This document shows positions 8,179 to 15,760 of a DNA stretch of 24,648 bases, piece after piece (within the stretch, counting starts at the first letter, position 1; each line of letters starts with the position of its first letter). Location: NCBI GenBank assembly GCA_964591295.1, contig CAZQAG010000031.1, forward strand, positions 1 through 24,648, in the 5' to 3' direction. A program made the position numbers and the translations under genes. This stretch comes from VAXT01 sp964591295 (GTDB lineage Bacteria; Actinomycetota; Thermoleophilia; Gaiellales; Gaiellaceae). The notes under the pieces are model-generated. The model searched no databases and was not told the DNA's origin. It saw only the letters and a program-made list of their open reading frames with translations.

Positions 8179-8880
8179 ATGCCCGACGTCCCACTCACCT
8201 GGCTCGGCCACGCCGCCTTCCGCTTCGACACCCCGGGCGGGAAACGCGTCTACATAGACCCCTGGCTAGAAGGTCCGACCTGCCCTGACGACGAGAAGGA
8301 ACCGGAGCGCGTCGACCTGATTGCACTCACGCACGGCCACGACGATCATTTCGGACAGACGGTCGAGCTCGCATCCAAGCACGGCTGCGCGGTCGTCGCG
8401 CTCGTTGAGCTCCGCGGCTGGCTATCGACGCAGGGATTGCCCGAAGAGATGGCCCATGCGGGCAACAAGGGCGGAACGATCGACGTCGACGGCGTCAAGG
8501 TCACGTTCACCAACGCGCACCACTCGAGCAGCGTCTGGGGTGAGAGCGGTCCGATCTACACCGGTGAGGCCGCCGGTCTCGTGATCGAGGTCGAGAACGG
8601 TACGAAGCTCTACTTCGCAGGCGACACCTGCGTGTTCGGCGACATGCAGCTGATCGGGCGCATCTACCAGCCGGACGTCGCGATCCTGCCGATCGGCGAC
8701 CACTTCACGATGGGGCCGCGCGAGGCCGCGGTCGCGCTCGAGCTGCTCGCCGTCAGCCGCTGCGTGCCGTGCCACTACGGCACGTTTCCGCTCCTGCGCG
8801 GGACACCTGGAGAGTTGCGCGAGCTGGCGCAAAACGTCGAGATCCTCGAGCCGGGGCCCGGGGAAACGGTGGAAGTGTGA
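8179..8880 (+). CDS. UPF0173 metal-dependent hydrolase (metallo-beta-lactamase fold)
   Basis: The 233-residue protein opens with LTWLGHAAFRF and carries the metal-binding signature THGHDDH (H52, H54, D56, H57). It also has the downstream ligands expected of the fold: NAHHSSS, FAGDTCVFGDM and CHYGTFPLL. These match the UPF0173/YtkL group, small single-domain cytosolic hydrolases whose substrates are not established. Length is typical (about 225-235). The start is the ATG at 8179 with GAAAGGAG upstream. Its stop overlaps the GTG of the next small gene (GTGA). It heads a run of five genes with 4-8 base overlaps, implying co-translation with the DUF1028 and cupin-TPR proteins. Confidence 0.93.
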   Translation: MPDVPLTWLGHAAFRFDTPGGKRVYIDPWLEGPTCPDDEKEPERVDLIALTHGHDDHFGQTVELASKHGCAVVALVELRGWLSTQGLPEEMAHAGNKGGTIDVDGVKVTFTNAHHSSSVWGESGPIYTGEAAGLVIEVENGTKLYFAGDTCVFGDMQLIGRIYQPDVAILPIGDHFTMGPREAAVALELLAVSRCVPCHYGTFPLLRGTPGELRELAQNVEILEPGPGETVEV

Positions 8881-9146
8881 GGGAGCGCTGGTTCGGAGCC
8901 ACGAAGCAGCGCGTCCCTCAACTCGCGATCGAAGGCGAGATCGAGTTCCCGGCCGAGCCGCTCGTTCTGGACGAGCTCGACGACGCGAAGCTGCGCGCCG
9001 CGCACGAGGAGGGCACTCCCATCGTGGTCCGCGCCGACACCGAGGAGAAGGTGCTGGCGGCGCTCGCCCGGCCGGAAGTAGCCTGCGTCATCGTGCCGAG
9101 CGCGGACCTGCTCGAGATCGACCTCGTCGAGGCCACGTATGGCTGA
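8877..9146 (+). CDS. 89-residue protein of unknown function
   Basis: I do not recognise this protein. The GTG at 8877 overlaps the stop of the UPF0173 gene by four bases, and its own stop overlaps the DUF1028 start by eight, a pattern that strongly favours a real translated gene. The sequence is soluble and acidic, with alternating strand-like and helix-like stretches: EFPAEPLVLDELDDAKLRAA, then GTPIVVRADTEEKVLAAL, then VACVIVPSADLLEIDL. This suggests a small alpha/beta domain. It could be a partner or regulatory protein for the flanking hydrolase or the DUF1028 protein, but that rests on position only. Confidence 0.8.
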   Translation: MRERWFGATKQRVPQLAIEGEIEFPAEPLVLDELDDAKLRAAHEEGTPIVVRADTEEKVLAALARPEVACVIVPSADLLEIDLVEATYG

Positions 9147-9984
9147 TCCACTGGTCTCGACCTACTCGATCGTCGCCTGCGACCTCGACGCCGGGCAGTG
9201 GGGCGTCGCGGTCCAGTCGAAGTTCCTCGCCGTCGGCTCCGTCGTCCCCTGGGCAGAGCCCCACGTGGGCGCCGTCGCAACGCAGGCATACGCGAACCCG
9301 CGCTACGGGCCCGAGGGACTGTCGCTGCTCCGGGAGGGGCTCTCCGCGCAGGAGGTCGTCGACCGCCTGACCGGTGCCGACGAAGGTCGTGACCACCGCC
9401 AGCTCGGAGTCGTCGACGGGAAGGGCAACGCGGCCACGTACACAGGAACCGAGTGCATGGACTGGGCGGGCGGCCGCACCGGAACCGGGTACGCGGCGCA
9501 GGGGAACATCCTCGTCTCGGCCGAGACGGTCGACGCCATGGCCGAGGCGTTCGAGGGAAGCGGAGGCCAGCCACTCGCCGAGCGCCTGATCGACTGCCTC
9601 GCCGCAGCGCAGGCGGCCGGCGGCGACAGCCGGGGGCAACAGTCTTCAGCGCTCCTGATCGTCGAGGAAAACGGTGGCTACGCGCAGATGTCAGATGTCG
9701 TCGTCGAGCTCCGCGTGGAGGACCACGAGCGCCCGATCGAGGAGCTGCGGCGGATCTACGTCCTGCACGACGAGATCTTCGGATCCACGCCGCGTGAGAA
9801 GTGGCTCGACGTCAACGAGACGCTGGCCACGGAGTTGCGCGAGCGGCTGGTCACGCTGGGTTACGAGGGCGACCTCGGCGAAGCGTTCGTGCGCTGGACC
9901 GGGAAGGAGAACCTCGAGGACCGCGTTGACGGAGTCGAGCAGATCGATCCCGTCGTCCTGGAAGCCCTGAGGAGCAGAACGTGA
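9139..9984 (+). CDS. DUF1028 family protein (Ntn-hydrolase-like)
   Basis: The 281-residue protein begins with STYSIVACDLDAGQWGVAVQ and continues with SKFLAVGSVVPWAEPHVGAV and ANPRYGPEGLSLL, the usual opening of DUF1028 proteins. These are predicted to adopt an Ntn-hydrolase fold. The middle GYAAQGNILVSAETVDAM and GGDSRGQQSSALLIV are also typical. The C-terminal 70 residues (from about IEELRRIYVLHDEIFGS) match the extra small domain often annotated as peptidoglycan-binding-like in this family. No signal peptide is visible, so it is probably cytosolic. The family's substrate is unknown. Start at 9139 overlaps the upstream gene; the stop overlaps the GTG of the first cupin-TPR gene. Confidence 0.9.
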   Translation: MADPLVSTYSIVACDLDAGQWGVAVQSKFLAVGSVVPWAEPHVGAVATQAYANPRYGPEGLSLLREGLSAQEVVDRLTGADEGRDHRQLGVVDGKGNAATYTGTECMDWAGGRTGTGYAAQGNILVSAETVDAMAEAFEGSGGQPLAERLIDCLAAAQAAGGDSRGQQSSALLIVEENGGYAQMSDVVVELRVEDHERPIEELRRIYVLHDEIFGSTPREKWLDVNETLATELRERLVTLGYEGDLGEAFVRWTGKENLEDRVDGVEQIDPVVLEALRSRT

Positions 9985-10619
9985 GCGAAAAGGCGTACGA
10001 AGTCGCGCACCTGGACGATCTCGACAGCTTCCCGGTAGACGACGAAGGGCCGTTGTGGCGCCCGGTGCGCCGCCGGCTCGGTATCACTGCTTTCGGAGCG
10101 AACGCGTTCACGGTCAAGCCGGGCGGCAACAGGATCACCAAGGAGCACTCCGAGCAAGGCGGGCACGAGGAGCTCTACTTCGTGGCGAGCGGGCGGGCGA
10201 CGTTCACGCTCGGGGACGAGGAGATCGACGCTCCGGCCGGCACTTTCATCCACGCACTGCCGGGCACGAAGCGTGGCGCGGTAGCGACGGCGCCCGAGAC
10301 GACCGTCGTCGTCTTCGGCGCCCAGCCGGGAGTGCCTCACGAGATCTCCTCCTGGGAGGAGCTCTTCATCGCGTTCGCCCATGTCCGGAACGGTGACGAG
10401 GAGGAGGGACGCCGCGTGCTGGCCCGGGCGATCGCCGATCAAACGGATGCTTGGGAGGGTCACTACAACGTGGCCTGCTTCGAGAGCCTGACGAAGAACC
10501 GCGAGGCTTCGCTGGAGCACCTCAAGCGCGCGATCGAGCTCGAGCCGAAGGCCCGCGAGCACGCGCAGGACGACAAGGACTTCGACTGGCTTCGCGACGA
10601 CCCCGAGTTCCCGGCGTGA
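9981..10619 (+). CDS. cupin-TPR protein, copy 1
   Basis: The 212-residue protein has an N-terminal cupin barrel (about 30-115) followed by two TPR-like helical hairpins (about 130-195). Cupin motif 1 is seen in KEHSEQGGHEELYFVASG, with H56, H62 and E63/E64 as possible metal ligands. Motif 2 is DAPAGTFIHALPGTKRGAVA with H91. The TPR part contains WEGHYNVACFESLTKNREAS and LEHLKRAIELEP. The tail DKDFDWLRDDPEFPA is repeated in the next gene. GTG at 9981 overlaps the DUF1028 stop (GTGA) and its own stop overlaps the next GTG. Substrate is unknown; the architecture suggests a small-molecule sensor or enzyme with a protein-interaction tail. Confidence 0.85.
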   Translation: MSEKAYEVAHLDDLDSFPVDDEGPLWRPVRRRLGITAFGANAFTVKPGGNRITKEHSEQGGHEELYFVASGRATFTLGDEEIDAPAGTFIHALPGTKRGAVATAPETTVVVFGAQPGVPHEISSWEELFIAFAHVRNGDEEEGRRVLARAIADQTDAWEGHYNVACFESLTKNREASLEHLKRAIELEPKAREHAQDDKDFDWLRDDPEFPA

Positions 10620-11287
10620 GCGGGACGATCAAGCTCACCGACCTCGCGATCCAGCTCGGATCGGGCCCGCGGTGGGCGATGGTTCGCTCGCACTTCGGCA
10701 TCGGGGCCTTCGGCGTAAACGCGTACGTGGCAGACGAGCCGGGCCTCCTCATCAGCGAGCACGACGAGCTGGGTGAGCGGGCTGGGCAGCATGAAGAGCT
10801 CTACTTCGTCGGCAGCGGGCACGCGACGTTCACGGTCAACGGTGACGAAATCGACGCGCCCGCGGGAACGTTCATCTTCGTGCGCGATTTCGCCGCCAAG
10901 CGCGGCGCGGTCGCGAAGGAGGCGGGCACGACGGTTGTCGTCGCCGGCGGGAAGCCGGGGGAGGCGTTCACCCTGTCGCACACAGAGCGAAGCGCGCCTG
11001 CTCTTCGCTACTTGGGTACCGGCGAATACGACAAGGCCGTCGAGGAGTTCGAGCGGCTCCGCGCCGAGACCCCTGACGACGCGGGAGTCCTCTACAACCT
11101 CGCCTGCGCCGAGAGCCTGACGGGCAAGCGGCGAGAGGCGATCGACCACCTGACGCGCTCAGTAGAGCTCGATCCCGACTTCCGCGAGCTCGCGGAGAAG
11201 GACTCCGACTTCGACGCGATCCGCGACGACCCGGAATTCGCCTCAACGATCCCCGGGAAGCCTGGCAGCAGCGGCTCGAGCTCGTAG
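10616..11287 (+). CDS. cupin-TPR protein, copy 2
   Basis: The 223-residue protein is a tandem paralogue of the preceding gene with the same order: cupin barrel, then TPR hairpins, then a tail reading DSDFDAIRDDPEFAS. Shared blocks include GAFGVNAYV, HEELYFVGSGHATFT, EIDAPAGTFIF and VLYNLACAESLTGKRREAI. The ligand pattern differs: motif 1 is EHDELGERAGQHEELYF and motif 2 has F and V where copy 1 has histidine (FIFVRDFAAKRGAV). The two copies may thus bind different metals or ligands, or one may be catalytically dead. GTG at 10616 overlaps the previous stop by four bases. The 3' end overlaps the convergent Ldh_2-like gene by 45 bases. Confidence 0.85.
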   Translation: MSGTIKLTDLAIQLGSGPRWAMVRSHFGIGAFGVNAYVADEPGLLISEHDELGERAGQHEELYFVGSGHATFTVNGDEIDAPAGTFIFVRDFAAKRGAVAKEAGTTVVVAGGKPGEAFTLSHTERSAPALRYLGTGEYDKAVEEFERLRAETPDDAGVLYNLACAESLTGKRREAIDHLTRSVELDPDFRELAEKDSDFDAIRDDPEFASTIPGKPGSSGSSS

Positions 11288-11983
11288 CGCGGGTACTGGG
11301 TCGGCCTCAGGCCGCGCGACGAGCAAAACGGCGCCGTAGCCCTCCCCGGCAAGCGCGTCGACCAGCAGCTGTAGCCCGATCGCGAGCGCGAACGCCTTGT
11401 GCGCCTGCTCGCCGCCGAACGGCACCAGCTCCTCCTCGCTCGCCTGGCCGGCGATCACCTCGCCGTAGGTGACGCGGCCCATGGACACGTCGGAGACGAT
11501 TGGACGTCCGTCCGAGCTCGGGATCGCGATCGCCAGCGGGTTCGTGCCTGCGAGCGGCGGCCCGCCATCCGGATGCCCGAGCCGGGCCGGCGAGGTCGCT
11601 GTCAGCGCGGCGACGAGCCCTCCCTCCGCAAGCTTTCGCACCCAGTGGCCGAGCATGCCCGTCGGGAAGCAGTCCTTGGCAACGACCACGCGTGCGTGAG
11701 CAGGGGGATCGGCGAGCTGCGCCTCGCAGATCGCGGCGAGCGTGAGGTAGCCGAGCGCGCCACGACCGTCCCAGCGCTCGAAGCCCGGCTCCGCGAGCAC
11801 CTGTTCGGGTCGGGCACCAGGGTTGAGCTCTGTGAGGGTCGAGAGCCAGTCGACTCTGCTCAGGCCGTGTCCGGTCCGGCCGCGGGCCTCGGCATCGAGA
11901 AAGTGATCGGCAAGCACCGCGACGTCCTCCTCGCCGAAACCGAGGCTGCTCAGCCGCTGAAGGACGTCGGTGCGAGCGCTCAT
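11243..11983 (-). CDS. short Ldh_2-type malate/lactate dehydrogenase-like oxidoreductase
   Basis: The 246-residue product resembles the NAD(P)-dependent Ldh_2 (YbjN/malate-L-lactate dehydrogenase) family. Resemblances are a GRTGHGLSRV motif near residue 39, where the family has a catalytic histidine in SHG; a segment VVVAKDCFPTGMLGHWVRKL; and LAGTNPLAIAIPSSDGRPIV followed by DVSMGRVTYGEV. Relatives are typically 330-350 residues, so this version lacks about 90, apparently both between motifs and in the C-terminal part. The ATG at 11983 was preferred; a GTG at 12001 adds six residues. It ends 45 bases inside the convergent cupin-TPR gene. It could be a compact subfamily or a decaying paralogue; the frame is intact throughout. 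Confidence 0.7.
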   Translation of the reverse strand: MSARTDVLQRLSSLGFGEEDVAVLADHFLDAEARGRTGHGLSRVDWLSTLTELNPGARPEQVLAEPGFERWDGRGALGYLTLAAICEAQLADPPAHARVVVAKDCFPTGMLGHWVRKLAEGGLVAALTATSPARLGHPDGGPPLAGTNPLAIAIPSSDGRPIVSDVSMGRVTYGEVIAGQASEEELVPFGGEQAHKAFALAIGLQLLVDALAGEGYGAVLLVARPEADPVPALRARAAAARLPGDR

Positions 11984-12102
11984 CGAGGCCCAGAGTGACA
12001 CGGGCGCCTGTTCCTCACGAAATCTTTACGAGTCACACGCGAACTCTTCACGGTCGCGCGAGATCCTCTCGCTTGCAGAACCACGAAAGGGGAGTAATCG
12101 CC

Positions 12103-12651
12103 ATGCGTCGACAAAAGCACGTCGTTTTACTCGCCGCAGTTGGCCTGTTCGTTCTCGTCGGGGCCGCTTTGGCGACACACCCACGCCCTCAGACCTCGGA
12201 CGTGTCCGCAGCGTTTACCGCAAACCAGACGCGAATGGCCACGCGGACCTGTGACGTGGACGGAAACACCTTCCGGGTCACGCGCTCGACCTGGCGCGGC
12301 ACATCGGCGAGCTCGGAGCCGCGACTTTCCGGCGCGCTCGTCATCACGACGCGCACGGTGCTGAACGAGACGACCGGCGACGGCTGGGCCACCGGCACGT
12401 GGCGCACGATCAACGACTCGGTCGGCAACCCGCGGACGAGGGCCAAGTCGAACGCGCGGCTGTCAGCCGTGATCGACAACGGAAACCATCTCGACGGTCT
12501 GGCAACCGGTGAGGGCCGCCGGCCGTACGCGCGTCTGTTGGGCAACTTCTCCGCGACCATCGTCGGCTCGACACTGAGCGGCGGGCTCGGCGCGGATACT
12601 CCTGTTGCACCGGACAACTCGGCGGTCCTCTACCGCGGCAACTGCCCGTAG
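12103..12651 (+). CDS. secreted protein of unknown function
   Basis: The 182-residue product begins MRRQKHVVLLAAVGLFVLVG and has a clear Sec signal peptide: basic N-region, hydrophobic core and a likely cleavage after AALA near residue 24. The mature part is Thr/Arg/Gly-rich with alternating polar residues (ATRTCDVDGNTFRVTRSTW and LNETTGDGWATGTWRTIN). That pattern suggests an exported beta-sandwich. Cysteines occur at only two places (TCDVD and the C-terminal GNCP), a possible disulfide. I do not recognise the family. The ATG at 12103 has AAAGGGGAG (12086-12094) upstream, which decides the start. The gene stands alone and ends at a hairpin. Confidence 0.8.
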   Translation: MRRQKHVVLLAAVGLFVLVGAALATHPRPQTSDVSAAFTANQTRMATRTCDVDGNTFRVTRSTWRGTSASSEPRLSGALVITTRTVLNETTGDGWATGTWRTINDSVGNPRTRAKSNARLSAVIDNGNHLDGLATGEGRRPYARLLGNFSATIVGSTLSGGLGADTPVAPDNSAVLYRGNCP

Positions 12652-12669
12652 GGAACTGCTCGACGAGGT

Positions 12670-12699
12670 TGCAAAGGGCGCCTTCGGGCGCCCTTTGCA
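12670..12699. terminator. strong hairpin between convergent genes
   Basis: A perfect inverted repeat, GCAAAGGGCGCC then loop TTCG then GGCGCCCTTTGC, forms a 12-bp stem (13 with the outer T-A pair) capped by the very stable UUCG-type tetraloop. It lies 19 bases after the stop of the secreted-protein gene and just beyond the stop of the convergent mrp gene, so it probably ends both transcripts. The U-tract is weak on either strand (ATTT on +). Confidence 0.85.
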
Positions 12700-12701
12700 T
12701 T

Positions 12702-13799
12702 TCAGGTGACGAGCGGCAGCGGCTTCTTGACCCGCCCGGGCTCGATCCCGGTCGCCGTGATCGCCTGTGCGAGCTCGAAGATCGTGCGGGCGGTCTCGTT
12801 CTCCGGGTCTGCCCAGACGAGCGGCTCGCCCGCGTCAGCGGACTCCCGCAACCGGGGGTCGAGCGGAATCCTGCCGAGCAGCGGTGCGCCGATCTCCTCC
12901 GCTAGGGCCTCACCGCCTCCGGCGCCGAAGACCTCCTGTCCGCTGCCGACAAGGTAGGACATGTTCTCGACGGCGCCGATCAGGCGCATTCCGGTCTTCT
13001 GTGCCATCTGGGCCGCGCGAACAGCGACCTGCTGAGCCGCCGGCTGCGGAGTAGTGACGACCACCGCCTCCGCACGTGGCAGGAGCTGACCGAGCGAGAT
13101 GGACACGTCGCCCGTCCCAGGCGGCATGTCCACGACCAGCGTGTCGAGCTCCCCCCAGTGGACGTCGGAGAGGAACTGCTCGAGCGCTCGGTGGAGCATC
13201 GGCCCGCGCCACATGACCGGCGCGTTCTCGTCGAGGAAAAAGCCGATCGACATCAGCTTGAGGTCTCCACGCACCGGCGGGACGATCATCTTGTCGACCA
13301 CGACCGGACGCTGGGTGATTCCGAGCATGTGCGGGATCGAGTGGCCGTAGACGTCCGCGTCGAGGATTCCGGTGCGCTGCCCGAGCCGGTCGAAGGCAGC
13401 GGCCAGGTTGACGGAGAGCGTGGACTTCCCGACGCCGCCCTTGCCGCTCGCGACCGCGAGCACCCGGGTCGAGGCGTCGACCGAGATGCCCTTCGAACGA
13501 CCGGTGACACTTCCGCGCAGCTTCGCCGTCAGGGCCGTCCGCTCGTCAGGGCTCATGACGTCGAACGCAAGCGAAACGGACTCGACTCCCGGCAACGGGA
13601 GCAGGTGCTCGCTCACCTGGTTCTCGAAGCTCGAGCGGAGGGGGCAGCCGGCAACGGTCAGCGCGATCGTGACGGCGACGTTCCCGTCCTCGACGCGCAC
13701 CTCGCGCACCATGTCGAGCTCCGTGACGGGACGCTTCAGCTCGGGGTCGATGACCTTGCCGAGCGCCTCGGTGATCTGTTCGCGGGTGGGCTGCTCCAC
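12702..13799 (-). CDS. mrp: Mrp/ApbC-type iron-sulfur carrier P-loop ATPase
   Basis: The 365-residue protein has an N-terminal MIP18/DUF59 domain (about 1-85, with GKVIDPELKRPVTELDMV and TVAGCPL). A MinD-like P-loop ATPase domain follows, with the deviant Walker A GKGGVGKST at 119-127, then DADVYGHSIPHMLG and VDMPPGTGDV. The family loads iron-sulfur clusters onto target proteins in the cytoplasm. The CPxCG motif that bridges a cluster in many ApbC proteins is missing: after ENMSYLV the sequence reads GSGQEVFGAGGG. The GTG at 13799 was chosen because it gives the family N-terminus and is preceded by TACGCT at a leaderless spacing. The gene lies 20 bases after the phosphatase gene. Confidence 0.94.
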   Translation of the reverse strand: MEQPTREQITEALGKVIDPELKRPVTELDMVREVRVEDGNVAVTIALTVAGCPLRSSFENQVSEHLLPLPGVESVSLAFDVMSPDERTALTAKLRGSVTGRSKGISVDASTRVLAVASGKGGVGKSTLSVNLAAAFDRLGQRTGILDADVYGHSIPHMLGITQRPVVVDKMIVPPVRGDLKLMSIGFFLDENAPVMWRGPMLHRALEQFLSDVHWGELDTLVVDMPPGTGDVSISLGQLLPRAEAVVVTTPQPAAQQVAVRAAQMAQKTGMRLIGAVENMSYLVGSGQEVFGAGGGEALAEEIGAPLLGRIPLDPRLRESADAGEPLVWADPENETARTIFELAQAITATGIEPGRVKKPLPLVT

Positions 13800-13805
13800 G
13801 GTTCG

Positions 13806-13811
13806 AGCGTA
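13806..13811 (-). promoter_or_regulatory. possible leaderless -10 element of mrp
   Basis: On the minus strand TACGCT is followed by six bases and then the GTG start of mrp. No Shine-Dalgarno sequence is present. Two other genes in the window show the same arrangement of TANNCT, six bases, GTG. That supports a leaderless transcript here, although mrp could also be read from the phosphatase gene upstream. Confidence 0.45.
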
Positions 13812-13819
13812 GCAGCGGC

Positions 13820-14638
13820 TTAGCTGGCGACGATGTAGGCCAGCCGCTCGCAAAGCTCCTGCGTCCCGGCCGCGGCAACCGGAGATCGGGCGGCGGTATC
13901 CAGCGGCCCGGCGTCAAACGGAGCTGCATCCACGAACATGATGGGCAGCCCGACCTCCCGCAGCAGAAGCTGGGCGGCCGCGATGTCGACTGCGCGCGCC
14001 TCCTTGAGCGAGCAGACCGCATCGACGCGGCCCGCGGCGAGGTTGCAGAGCGAGAGCGCAAGCGAGCCCATGATCCGCAGGCGTTTGGCGTAGCTCGCGA
14101 AGGCAACTGCGTGGTCGGCCACTGCGCCCGCCTGGGTCGCCTCGAGGGCCAGGATCTCGACCTCGTCCTTGGGGAGGACAGCTCCGAGCCGCTCGCCGTT
14201 CAACCAGGCGCCGCCGCCTTTCGTCGCCGTCCACTCCTCACCCGAGCCGAAGTCGTGCACGAAGCCGAAGACGACGTCGTCCATCGCCGAGCCCTCGGCG
14301 ACCGCGATCGAGACAGAGAAGAAGGGGATGTTGCGCTTCGCGTTCAGCGAGCCGTCGATCGGATCGACGACGACTCGAAGGGCGGGCGATTCGCCGAAGG
14401 TGCGCTCGCCGAGCTCTTCCGAGACCAGGTGGAAGTCGAGCCGCTCCTCCTCGTGCAGCCGCTCCAGGCGGCTGACGATCGCCGCCTCGGCCGCAGCGTC
14501 GACCTCGGTCGTCTCGTCGCCGCCGACCCCCGTGCCGAGGACCGGTTCCCGCTCGTTGCGCGTCGGCATGCTCGCGAGGACGCCGCGGAGGTCCTCGACC
14601 ACGGCACGGCAGAACGCCAGCCAGGCCTCGTTGGTCAC
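13820..14638 (-). CDS. inositol monophosphatase family protein
   Basis: The 272-residue protein has the metal-dependent phosphatase signatures of the IMPase superfamily. They are VSEELG (E74/E75), VVDPIDGS at 90-97 (D92, D95, S97) followed by N99 and NIPFFSVSIA, and a C-terminal aspartate D218 in RAVDIAAAQLLL, replacing the common WDxAAG. Such enzymes hydrolyse inositol-1-phosphate, fructose-1,6-bisphosphate, histidinol phosphate or 3'-phosphoadenosine phosphate; the sequence alone does not choose among them. GTG at 14638 overlaps the stop of the DUF1015 gene (GTGA), so the two are co-translated. Length is typical. Confidence 0.9.
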   Translation of the reverse strand: MTNEAWLAFCRAVVEDLRGVLASMPTRNEREPVLGTGVGGDETTEVDAAAEAAIVSRLERLHEEERLDFHLVSEELGERTFGESPALRVVVDPIDGSLNAKRNIPFFSVSIAVAEGSAMDDVVFGFVHDFGSGEEWTATKGGGAWLNGERLGAVLPKDEVEILALEATQAGAVADHAVAFASYAKRLRIMGSLALSLCNLAAGRVDAVCSLKEARAVDIAAAQLLLREVGLPIMFVDAAPFDAGPLDTAARSPVAAAGTQELCERLAYIVAS

Positions 14639-15717
14639 GGATCGAGTGGGTGGAAGAGCAGGCCGGAAACGAGCTTCGGATAGAAGTACGTGCTCTTCTG
14701 CGGCATCGTCTCGCCGCGTCCCGCGACCTGGAAGACGTCCTCGATCCGCGTAGGGCGCATCAGCACCGCCAGCTGCGCGTCGCCGTCGTCGACAGCGCGG
14801 ACGGCTTCCCGCCAGTCGGCCGTGTAGGAAAGACCCTCATGGCCCAGCCGATCGACGAGCTGGACGTCGAGCTCTCCGGCCCCGTCGACCGCGAGCTCGG
14901 TCGTCCCGTCGTAGACGACGACCGCAGCGCGCTCGCGCGAAAGACCGCCGAGCTCGCGGAGCGCCGATTCGGGGTCGGACCGCTGTTCGCCTGCGAGCAG
15001 GTTGCGCTGCGGGGCCTCGCGAAACACTCGATGCGTCGGGAAGATCGTGAGGCCGGGGTCCTCGAGGCTGACGAGCACGACCATCATGTACCCACTTTCG
15101 GGAGTTCCGGTCTCCTCGTGGTAGGCGAGGGCCGTCTCGTACCTGTGGTGGCCGTCTGCGATCAAGAGGCGCCGGTCGGCGAAGGCCTCACTCAACGGAT
15201 CGTCAGGCAACCGCCAGAGGCGGGCGCCGTCGACTTCGATCTCAGGAGGGCGGGCAGGCGTTTCGAAGGGCGCGCCGCCCTCGTAGAGCAGGAAGATGGG
15301 CTCGAGCTGGGCGCGCACCTCGCGAAGCAGCCGAAGCCGTCCCTCCTTAGGCCCCCGATGCGTTCGCTCGTGCGGCAGGACCGTGCCCGCCTCGTAGGGC
15401 TCGACGCGGAGCGACCCCACGAGCCCCGTACGAGTGCGGGACACGCCGTCCGGGCCCACGTAGTCCTGGGAGAGCGCCCAAAAGCCGGGTTCCTCCGGAA
15501 CGAGTACGCCGTCCTCCCGCCACTCACGGAAGGTGCCGCCAGCCGCTTCCTCCGAGTCGGGCAGCGTCAGATGGACGACGTTGTTCGGGCTCTTCGCGAG
15601 AAAGACGTCGCGCTCTTCCGGACCGATCACGTCATATGGCGGCGCGACGAGATCCTCGAGCGGACCCGCCCGGTCGGTGTCGTAGCGAAGAGCGCGAAAC
15701 GGCTCAATCTCAGCCAT
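14635..15717 (-). CDS. DUF1015 family protein
   Basis: The 360-residue protein starts AEIEPFRALRYDTDRAGPLE and continues LVAPPYDVIGPEERD and KSPNNVVHLTLPDSEE, the hallmark N-terminus of DUF1015. Further landmarks are YVGPDGVSRTRTGLVG, HERTHRGPKEGRLRLLREV and the strongly conserved IADGHHRYETALAYHEE. It is a cytosolic protein of no agreed function; the family often sits beside serine/phosphoserine genes. I chose the ATG at 15717 over one at 15735, because AEIEPFRAL is the family start and TACGGT (15726-15731, minus strand) is placed as a near-leaderless -10. It heads the DUF1015, phosphatase, mrp cluster and is divergent from the HD-domain gene. Confidence 0.93.
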   Translation of the reverse strand: MAEIEPFRALRYDTDRAGPLEDLVAPPYDVIGPEERDVFLAKSPNNVVHLTLPDSEEAAGGTFREWREDGVLVPEEPGFWALSQDYVGPDGVSRTRTGLVGSLRVEPYEAGTVLPHERTHRGPKEGRLRLLREVRAQLEPIFLLYEGGAPFETPARPPEIEVDGARLWRLPDDPLSEAFADRRLLIADGHHRYETALAYHEETGTPESGYMMVVLVSLEDPGLTIFPTHRVFREAPQRNLLAGEQRSDPESALRELGGLSRERAAVVVYDGTTELAVDGAGELDVQLVDRLGHEGLSYTADWREAVRAVDDGDAQLAVLMRPTRIEDVFQVAGRGETMPQKSTYFYPKLVSGLLFHPLDP

Positions 15718-15748
15718 CGCGGCGGACCGTAGCATCCGTTTCCGGGCC

Positions 15749-15754
15749 TAGACT
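15749..15754 (+). promoter_or_regulatory. leaderless -10 element of the OB/HD gene
   Basis: TAGACT is followed by six bases and the GTG start at 15761, so transcription would begin at or next to the start codon. There is no Shine-Dalgarno sequence and no recognisable -35. The same hexamer and spacing recur before the GTG at 17376. Confidence 0.5.
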
Positions 15755-15760
15755 CGGTGC

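Noticed and set aside
14650..15732. 360-codon plus-strand frame opposite the DUF1015 gene
   Set aside because: The minus-strand product matches DUF1015 along its whole length; this frame has no recognisable features.
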